Below, one piece after another: positions 9,167-14,863 of a DNA stretch of 14,863 bases. The stretch's first letter is position 1, and every line of letters begins with the position of its first letter. The stretch lies in assembly GCF_000003605.2 (NCBI RefSeq), contig NW_003145784.1, positions 298,225-313,087 of the forward strand, in the 5' to 3' direction. This stretch comes from Saccoglossus kowalevskii. Lineage: Eukaryota; Hemichordata; Enteropneusta; Harrimaniidae. A program made the translations under genes and the position numbers. The notes beneath the pieces were generated by a model, which was not told the DNA's origin, did no database searches, and saw only the letters and a list, made by a program, of their open reading frames with translations.

Positions 9167-11482
9167 TCGTTTCATAGATAAACATATGCAACATTTCATA
9201 CTGTAGAAGTACTAATTTTCACTGCTTCTTAATTTCAATATTTGGATATTTGATCATATTTGAATATTCAGATGTTCCTTTGTAATATTACATGTTCATA
9301 GGGATTTAGGAGATTTCTTGTCAGCCAAAATAGTGCAATTAACATTTGATGAATGACTAACAAAGTTCCAGTAATTTTACAACATTTTTAAAGAAAAACA
9401 ATTCAGGAAAGACTATCCTGTTTAAGAACTTGATAAATTTGTCCTCCCTTAAAATTAAAGCAGTTTAACTGACAAACTCAGTTTGTTACGTGCCATCTCA
9501 ATTTCCCAATAAACCTGAATGCAACAAAGAAGCCACTAAAAATTAAGATAGCTAAATTATTTAACATGCTATCAAAAAAGATGCATACGACATCTACTTA
9601 CCCACACAAGGGGTAATGAAAGCAATCAATTTCTTATAAAAAGGATATGATTTATTACTTGCAGTTAATGCCGATAATTTGGTATAGTTGCTTATTTTAT
9701 ATCCTAATATTCCAAGAATACAATTAACCTGATGAACATATTTAAAGTGTAGGTTGAGTTAACCACCAATAGGAAATCCAATGAAGTCGTGATTCATGTG
9801 ATGGTTTTGCAATTTTGAAATGGTTCATGAAAGCCTAACTGGGTTACTATTACAAGACATGCTACAGTATCTATCAGGTGTTGTCTGGAATTTCATCCAT
9901 GCATGAAAGTGTGAATGTGTAAATAAATGCTGTAGAGATCATTTTATATAGCATACCACCAGTTAGTTTTGAGAACACACTTGTATAGTTACTGTAAACT
10001 GAGAACAGACTTCTCAAGGTAGAGTGAACCAAGTAAGTATTGGTCACCAGATCCGGGAGGAGAATAACACACTGGAGAGAAGCACTTGTAGCCAAGATGT
10101 TTATTGCTCAACTGCAAGGCCTGGAACTGAGTCTAAATACTCACAAGATGTTCCATACAATGTATCAATATCATTATGCAAATAACTAAACTAAACGTCA
10201 TAGCCTCAAATCATTACAGTTACAAAACTGTATTTTTCAAATCTCCCAGTTGTGCTACTAATTTTGGAAATTGATACGTGACCCCATGAACTGGGCAATC
10301 TATGTGTGCCATGGAATCTCAGTCAATTGTGTGTTCTGTACAGTATAATACATTGGTTTTTGCAGCATTGAAATTCTATATTTTAACAAAGTATTTAATT
10401 TTTTTACTTTATTTGCATATTAAGTATTCACTTCTAAGAGGCAATTGTAGCTAATTTTCACACCAACTATAATCTTATGTTGACATAGAGGCATTCTATA
10501 CAAAACATACATAGTGTTTGATTCCATTCTTTCAATATATTATTCTCTGTTCAAATAAAAGCAGTTGTGCCATTATTTGTACGCTCTTGGGTTTGATTAC
10601 CAAGTATTCACATATAAAATAATACAAGTGATTTTTACGTTTTCCACACTTTAAAAATCAATAATTGGACATAATGAAAAACATTAACGCAGCTGAAATA
10701 TGGATATGCATATTTAAAATGAATAATAAATATTAATATTTTATTAAATTTACAGTTGCATTGAGTTGATAGAAGTTTTATTTTTGGATGGCTTTCTTGG
10801 ACTCCTACTGAATTTTTAATTTTTAGTACAGTTTGTATTTGAGAAAAGATATCAAGACGATACTATTTTTCACAACTACTAATTTATCTCAAGATTTCCA
10901 ATAAATTTTGGTAAAAATCTCAGTTTATTCATTCATTACTGAGTGGGATATACCAAAGATAGACTTGATATGTGAATTTTTATGTGTTTTATTGTTTGTC
11001 TTGGCTTCTGTTTAGAAAAGCTCTAAGATAGATGATGGTTGGTTTTCTATCCATTTTTTAAAAACCTTTTTAATTAGTGTGAATTATTTTCATATCAAAG
11101 TTTGCATGAATTTTATTTAAAATATTTATATAGTTGATTGCATCTTCATAAATACAGAGTTCAGTGTGAAACAATAACATTGCTTGGATTGGATTTTGAA
11201 GAGTAAAAACATCACTGTGTTCTTGCTAGTCATTCTTACTTCCATAAGGTTTTTTCCTTTGTGATTTTGTTGATGTATATAAATGAGTTTACTGAAATGA
11301 CTGTTTTATTTGTGTAAGATGCTTTCACAGTGGTTATTCTTTTATCTTGGGGTCAATGTTTTCACGGCTTAACAAAGCTCCAAAGGCAGGGAGAACAGTA
11401 CTGTTACAATATAGGAAACAATATTTGAACATTTAGTCTGTTAAAAATTGGTACAAAGCTCTAGAACAAGAATTGACAGCCT
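9167..11482. other. Long AT-rich non-coding stretch
   Basis: No supported gene in about 2.3 kb. AATAAA is present at 9508-9513. Exact octamers lie at 10176-10183 (ATGCAAAT) and 10411-10418 (ATTTGCAT). AACAGTACTGTT at 11394-11405 is a 12-bp perfect palindrome. The minus-strand 73-codon frame at 9874-10095 has no recognised motif. I see no long inverted or tandem repeat by eye. Confidence 0.5.
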
Positions 11483-11689
11483 GTGTGTTTGCATGGACTA
11501 CTGTTTTGTTTGAGCTTTGGACATATCCCTCCTCCCAGTGTAGTACATTCACCCCCTAACCAGAGTTCACTTGCCTCCCTACATAAAATCCTGAACATGC
11601 CATGGAACACTGCTTTATCAAACCATGTTCCTTTACTTAAAAAAACAAATGATTTGAAATATCTTCACCTCACACCAACTAAATGTTAA
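11483..11689 (+). other. C-rich patch carrying a 68-codon open frame, unidentified
   Basis: From about 11527 to 11600 the plus strand is unusually rich in C and CT runs (CCCTCCTCCCAG, ACCCCCTAACC, TTGCCTCCCT), unlike its surroundings. An open frame of 68 codons spans it; the peptide is rich in P, S, L and H and fits no family I know. A repeat remnant or a polypyrimidine segment of an intron is as likely as coding sequence. The compositional shift is what I can vouch for. Confidence 0.25.
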
Positions 11690-11745
11690 AGAGCAGATAT
11701 ATAAGGATGTAAATGCTCATATTCACGGCTCTGTGTAATGTTACC

Positions 11746-11799
11746 AATATGCAAATTAGATATTAATATGTAAATTAGTACTATGCTTTGGGCATAGTA
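11746..11799. repeat. 19-bp direct repeat followed by an 8-bp hairpin
   Basis: AATATGCAAATTAGA (11746-11760) is followed 19 bp later by AATATGTAAATTAGT (11765-11779), differing at the octamer C and the last base. Directly after, TACTATGC (11779-11786) and GCATAGTA (11792-11799) form a perfect 8-bp stem with loop TTTGG. The first repeat contains an exact ATGCAAAT octamer at 11749-11756. This is a compact cluster of small motifs with no known identity. Confidence 0.6.
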
Positions 11800-12462
11800 A
11801 CTCATCTGAGTAAATGATCTGAGCTTGGAATAATTGTAGCAAACATATTTGTACCATTTAACGGTTCGCTGTGGTCTACTTGAATATCTTGCGGCAAATA
11901 TTTTCTGTTAAAACTGCTGAGGGATTGGTTCAATTTACTTGCTTGAAAATATTGATATAGGTAATTCTGTTGATTCTGCAAGCATATTATCATCCATAGT
12001 TGATGCCCTAATCTGAGAATCAAAGCTCAGTATGTGAATTTATCTATAAAACGGTTACAGCTCTTTATCCATGCTTTATGTATCTTCAGTCATATAATTC
12101 ATATCAAACAATTACGATGTAGAAGGTCTGTTATTTTATTGTTGCCGTAAACATAAAATTAATGACATGTCATCTTTAGAATTTGTTTAAACTTAATGTG
12201 AGGATATGTGGGGTTATTGGCAAGTTGTTGCATTCGTTTAAATCAGTATCAAGCAGTGTTTCTGCTGTGAAATCTCCAAAAAATATTCATTTAAGGCCAG
12301 GAAAAAAAAATTCTGTTTCTCGTTTCATGGAAATTTCATGAAATGCTAGAGATTTTATATGTTAGATTAACTGTTTTGACTGTATCGAATGAAGGATGAT
12401 TTCCCTTGTTGGGAATGTTTTTGTTTATTTTTGGTTTGTATATTTAAGCACAATAACAGTAC
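11800..12462. other. AT-rich non-coding stretch
   Basis: No gene is seen. ATGACATGTCAT at 12162-12173 is a perfect 12-bp palindrome. TTTCATG/CATGAAA near 12325-12345 forms a 7-bp stem. A run of 9 A lies at about 12302-12310. The minus-strand 73-codon frame at 11802-12023 is judged chance. Confidence 0.5.
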
Positions 12463-12790
12463 TGCTGTTCTCGAGCCATATTTGACAGACATGCCTTGAC
12501 TTGACTTGATCGCATTCAAACTTCACACGTCTTTCGTTTACTGATCCAATCCATTTTATATCTAGCATTTCTGCTATTTTGGAACTAGGTTTCGGTCATG
12601 CCATGGACAAATATCGTTCAAACATGGTACATACAATAAATACACTGACCATCAGCAGACCTTGCTTGCACATTTAATTTTATAATCGATCGACTGCATG
12701 GAAGCTGTTTTCTTTTAATAAACGCTGTTCCAAGCCATATCTCTGACCGATTGCAATCAAACTACACGTGCATTATACATCATGTCACAC
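12463..12790 (+). repeat. Eroded array related to the right-end core repeat
   Basis: Three degenerate units are visible. GCTGTTCTCGAGCCATAT (from 12463) and GCTGTTCCAAGCCATAT (from about 12724) begin near-matching stretches that both run on through a (T)CAAACT-CACACGT-type segment. Between them GTTCAAACATGGTACATAC (from 12616) matches TTCAAACTTGGTACATAG of the right-end unit at about 14445. TCAAAC anchor spacing is about 102 and 139 bp. GATCGACTGCATGGAAGCTGTTTTC (near 12688-12712) parallels the GGTCGACTGGCAGGCATCTTGTTTT core of the second right-end unit. ACATGCCTTGAC at about 12490 is shared with the eroded copy at 1360. There is no tetranucleotide tract or hairpin, so the array looks old and end-less. 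Limits are approximate. Confidence 0.5.
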
Positions 12791-13947
12791 TTGGCTGACT
12801 CATATCAGTGTTTACTATTGTGACCAGACTGTGTTATACCAGACTTGTTCTATACTAGATCTTTAGAATAAGACTTAGTTTGTCCAAAGAAACACGCATC
12901 ATTAACATATGCTAGCAAATAGAGTAGCGTAAATATGAAGCCAAACTGAGATTGAGAAATGTAACATTCATTTCTTTTCATTACCATGTGACAGTAATGA
13001 ACAGAGTGGACATAAAAAACAATTGCTGCTTACATAGATGTTGTTTGTTGTGACCAAATCCATCAACAACATTTTTGCGACCTTTTTGTTGATTACTTAG
13101 TGTCTATCACCTCGTTAAAATGAACCCCTTTATAAACTGAATAATCAGTTTCTGTTGTGCATTAAGTCAGGCTTATGGTTTATCACATATGTCGCAGCTA
13201 AATGTTTTTTGTTTTGCTAGAATTAAAAAAATTAATGAGAAATATTTATGATTTTTTCTGCCTGCTCACTTAGACAAATACTAATATTATATTTTTGTTA
13301 GAGTTCTAGTTGTATATAGTGGACAATCTATTATTCATTCATTTCAATTTTCAAAATTAAAATGTACACCATTTGCCTTTGGGAGTTGAAATGACTACTC
13401 GTATGGCTTCCATTGTATGCAAATTCTGTTTGAAATTGGTTGTCTCCATACAATTGTAAACAGAAATAGGAAGTGACATCTTGGGCATTTTAATTACCAT
13501 TGAATACATACTTTATTATACAGAGAGTAACAAATATGAAACAAAAAAAGTGAATCGCCATCCTTGGATGTAAAAATAAAACAAAATGTCAGTGAATTCA
13601 CCAGCTGTTAAATAAACAATGAATGGAACTTTCTACATGTATCTTTCGTTATTTGAGTAGGTTATCAAATCCCATACCCAATCAACCGATATAACTCGGT
13701 GTCGTATGAAAATATAAGTTCCATTTCACATTTGATATTTTAGTCGGTATTATATTTCCAAAATTAAAACGTGATTGATTTTGTTTTGTCTATTCACATC
13801 GTAACCTACTTTGGTTTTATTTACAAGTGATAAATGTGTATGAAATTGGCATATCATGAAATGGAATTTTCCGCCAATGAAGAACAAGTCATTCCCTTTA
13901 CTTCCAGTCTGTAAAATTTTTAAATCACAAACTTTTCTGTTGCCAGA
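12791..13947. other. AT-rich non-coding stretch
   Basis: No supported gene in this stretch. An exact ATGCAAAT lies at 13417-13424. AAACTG/CAGTTT near 13136-13153 forms a 6-bp stem. Open frames at its right end (13750-13986 minus, 13856-14104 plus) run into the foldback that follows, so they are discounted. Confidence 0.5.
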
Positions 13948-14062
13948 AATACTAAGATTATTACGAAAATACCTCAAAGTATGCACGAAGCCAGTACAGC
14001 TGGATGTGTGGCGTACTGTCTTCGTGCATACTTTGAGGTATTATTGTAATAACCTTATTATT
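13948..14062. repeat. Strong 50-position foldback (hairpin) with 15-nt loop
   Basis: Bases 13948-13997 pair with 14013-14062 around a 15-nt loop (13998-14012). Position by position I find only four mismatches (13991/14019, 13967/14043, 13957/14053, 13952/14058) and one G-U pair if transcribed on the plus strand (13965/14045). The inner 30 positions contain a single mismatch. The arm near the loop (GCACGAAG/CTTCGTGC) is more GC-rich than the AT-rich base of the stem. If transcribed, this would fold into a hairpin of about 115 nt. Candidates are a young inverted duplication, a palindromic miniature transposon, or a small-RNA hairpin (miRNA-like or hairpin-siRNA). Most animal pre-miRNAs have shorter, more bulged stems, which favours an inverted duplication or a recently born hairpin RNA. 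No known miRNA family is recognised. Roughly 8% divergence between the arms argues against a sequencing foldback artefact. Confidence 0.9.
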
Positions 14063-14192
14063 ATACATCTTTTCCATCCAAGAATATATCATGGGAATGC
14101 CTAAATCCAAAAATTTTAGAACAGAATCAGCAAACTTCTTTTTGTGGAGTCCGGTCAAACCCTGGTGACAGCCATGTTTGTTTTTATTAGTG

Positions 14193-14219
14193 CCCGTTCG
14201 GACGAAGTCCGAAAACGGG
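14193..14219. repeat. GC-rich terminal hairpin of the mobile element
   Basis: CCCGTTCGGAC (14193-14203) pairs with GTCCGAAAACGGG (14207-14219) across a GAA loop. The pairing is complete apart from a two-base bulge in the right arm. It stands out in AT-rich surroundings and sits 2 nt from the proposed CTAA terminus on the minus strand, as expected of a Helitron 3' hairpin that acts as a replication-termination signal. Function is inferred from family knowledge. Confidence 0.75.
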
Positions 14220-14243
14220 GACTTATAATTCGGTCTCTGTGCG

Positions 14244-14271
14244 GTGCGTCCGTGCGTCTGTGCGTCCGTCC
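14244..14271. repeat. GTCC/GTGC tetranucleotide tract, 8-bp period
   Basis: GTGCGTCC, GTGCGTCT and GTGCGTCC lie head to tail (14244-14251, 14252-14259, 14260-14267), followed by GTCC (14268-14271). The basic step is four bases, GTNN. On the minus strand this is an ACGG/ACGC-type tract, the kind reported next to core repeats in pearl-type elements. It is a likely site of length variation between copies. Confidence 0.9.
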
Positions 14272-14304
14272 AGTCATATCTCAGAATTCCTTGGACCGAT
14301 TCCG

Positions 14305-14863
14305 TTCATTCTTTGCATGTGCCTAGTACTTTATGTGGGACATATGCACATGCAGTGGTTTAGCGATTCGATTCAAAATGGCCGACTGGCAGCCATCTTG
14401 TTTTTTGAAAATGTTGTATTTTGGACATGCTTTGTCAGTTGTCATTCAAACTTGGTACATAGATTATACATGTTAGGATACATGTCTATGACAAATTATT
14501 TCGCAATTGGATCAAAGATGGTCGACTGGCAGGCATCTTGTTTTGTATTTTTTTATGCGGTATCTTGGAGTGCTCTGTCAGTTTTCATTCAAATTTGGCA
14601 TATAAATGTACTTTATACATGTTAGGATGCATGTTCATGACAATTTGTTTCAAAATCTGGTCAAGGATGGCCGATTGACAGCCATCTGACATGTTGGCCT
14701 TACTACTATATTTCCACAATTTATGTACCATTTTCATTCGTATTTGGCACATACATCATACATATCAGTGTGTTTCATAATCAGATCAAAGATGGCTAAA
14801 TAACGGCTGTTTTTATTTTTGGCCATATTACTACTACACGGAACACGTATTTTGATGTAAATA
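14305..14863. repeat. Tandem core repeats, four units of ~136-149 bp
   Basis: Two independent anchors mark the units. TCATTC begins at 14306, 14442, 14585 and 14734 (steps of 136, 143 and 149). The AAAATGG/AAGATGG/AGGATGG core has its ATG at 14378, 14518, 14667 and 14792 (steps of 140, 149 and 125). Shared inner parts include AACTTGGTACATA, TATACATGTTAGGAT and CATGACAATTTGTTTC. Units one and two keep GACTGGCAG; units three and four are more diverged. The 128-codon frame through this array (14239-14625) encodes repeat-derived peptide (IQNGRLAAILFF, SKMVDWQASCFVF) and is not a gene. The last unit is cut by the window end. Confidence 0.85.

Larger units (their letters stand above)
14187..14863 (-). 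mobile_element. Helitron-related, pearl-like non-autonomous element, cut by the window end
   Basis: Read on the minus strand, the parts come in this order: tandem core units of about 140 bp (14863 down to about 14305), a tetranucleotide tract of ACGG/ACGC type (14271-14244), a short distal segment, a GC-rich hairpin (14219-14193), then CTAA at 14190-14187 followed by T. Core repeats, then an ACGG-related microsatellite, then a distal region is the arrangement known for pearl repeats of bivalves. A hairpin just before CTRR with T following is the 3' signature of Helitrons, which insert between A and T. The hairpin lies only 2 nt from CTAA, closer than is typical, so the terminus is tentative. 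No transposase or helicase is encoded. The 5' end lies beyond the window. A complication is that GACAGCCATGTTTGTTTTTATT just outside the proposed end (from about 14167) resembles the end of a core unit, so the element may have inserted into an older copy or may start farther left. Confidence 0.55.

Noticed and set aside
14034-14055. TGAGGTA in the right arm of the foldback, the first seven bases of let-7
   Set aside because: The eighth base and the rest of the mature sequence do not match, the seed is therefore different, and let-7 lies on the 5' arm rather than the 3' arm.
13856-14158. Plus- and minus-strand open frames across the foldback
   Set aside because: Both frames cross the inverted repeat, so each reads nearly the same stretch in complementary form. 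They are by-products of the hairpin.
14239-14625. 128-codon plus-strand open frame, the longest in the window
   Set aside because: It lies wholly within the tetranucleotide tract and tandem core units. Its peptide repeats with the DNA units and has no independent coding signal.
1-14863. CRISPR array, bacterial operon, phage or plasmid signals
   Set aside because: No regularly spaced identical repeats with unique spacers, no dense gene packing and no ribosome-binding patterns. Composition and repeats point to an animal nuclear genome.

Overview
This window reads as non-coding nuclear DNA from an animal. It is roughly two thirds A+T by eye. I find no long open frame, no recognisable protein family, no rRNA, no intact tRNA, no CRISPR array and no bacterial-style gene packing. 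The longest open frames (up to about 128 codons) are chance or repeat-derived. The best lineage clue is at the right end: tandem units of about 140 bp joined to a GTCC/GTGC-type tetranucleotide tract and a GC-rich hairpin. That layout resembles the non-autonomous 'pearl'-type, Helitron-related repeats known from bivalve molluscs. A marine invertebrate, perhaps a mollusc or another lophotrochozoan, is my best guess. It rests on repeat architecture recalled from general knowledge, not on a search.

Layout. 1-3280 is AT-rich unique-looking DNA holding one eroded copy of the right-end repeat (1205-1412). 3281-3325 is a perfect three-copy 15-bp tandem repeat. 3640-3845 is a GC-shifted patch with ordered ACAGGG motifs in direct and inverted orientation, probably a dispersed-repeat fragment. 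3846-8543 is mostly featureless, with a CTCF-like site at 5800-5814, an exon-like or SINE-like patch near 6111-6298 and a two-copy 32-bp repeat at 6664. A 45/39-bp tandem duplication lies at 8544-8627. The best, still weak, exon candidate is 8969-9166. 9170-12460 is AT-rich with one C-rich patch and one small repeat/hairpin cluster. 12463-12790 holds further eroded copies of the right-end repeat. 13948-14062 is a strong 50-position foldback with a 15-nt loop. 14187-14863 is the younger mobile element, running out of the window.

No genes can be shown to work together here. The window is best read as intron or intergenic DNA shaped by one repeat family at several ages. Two local structures deserve a real test: the foldback at 13948-14062, as an RNA hairpin or young inverted element, and the Helitron-like terminus at 14187.
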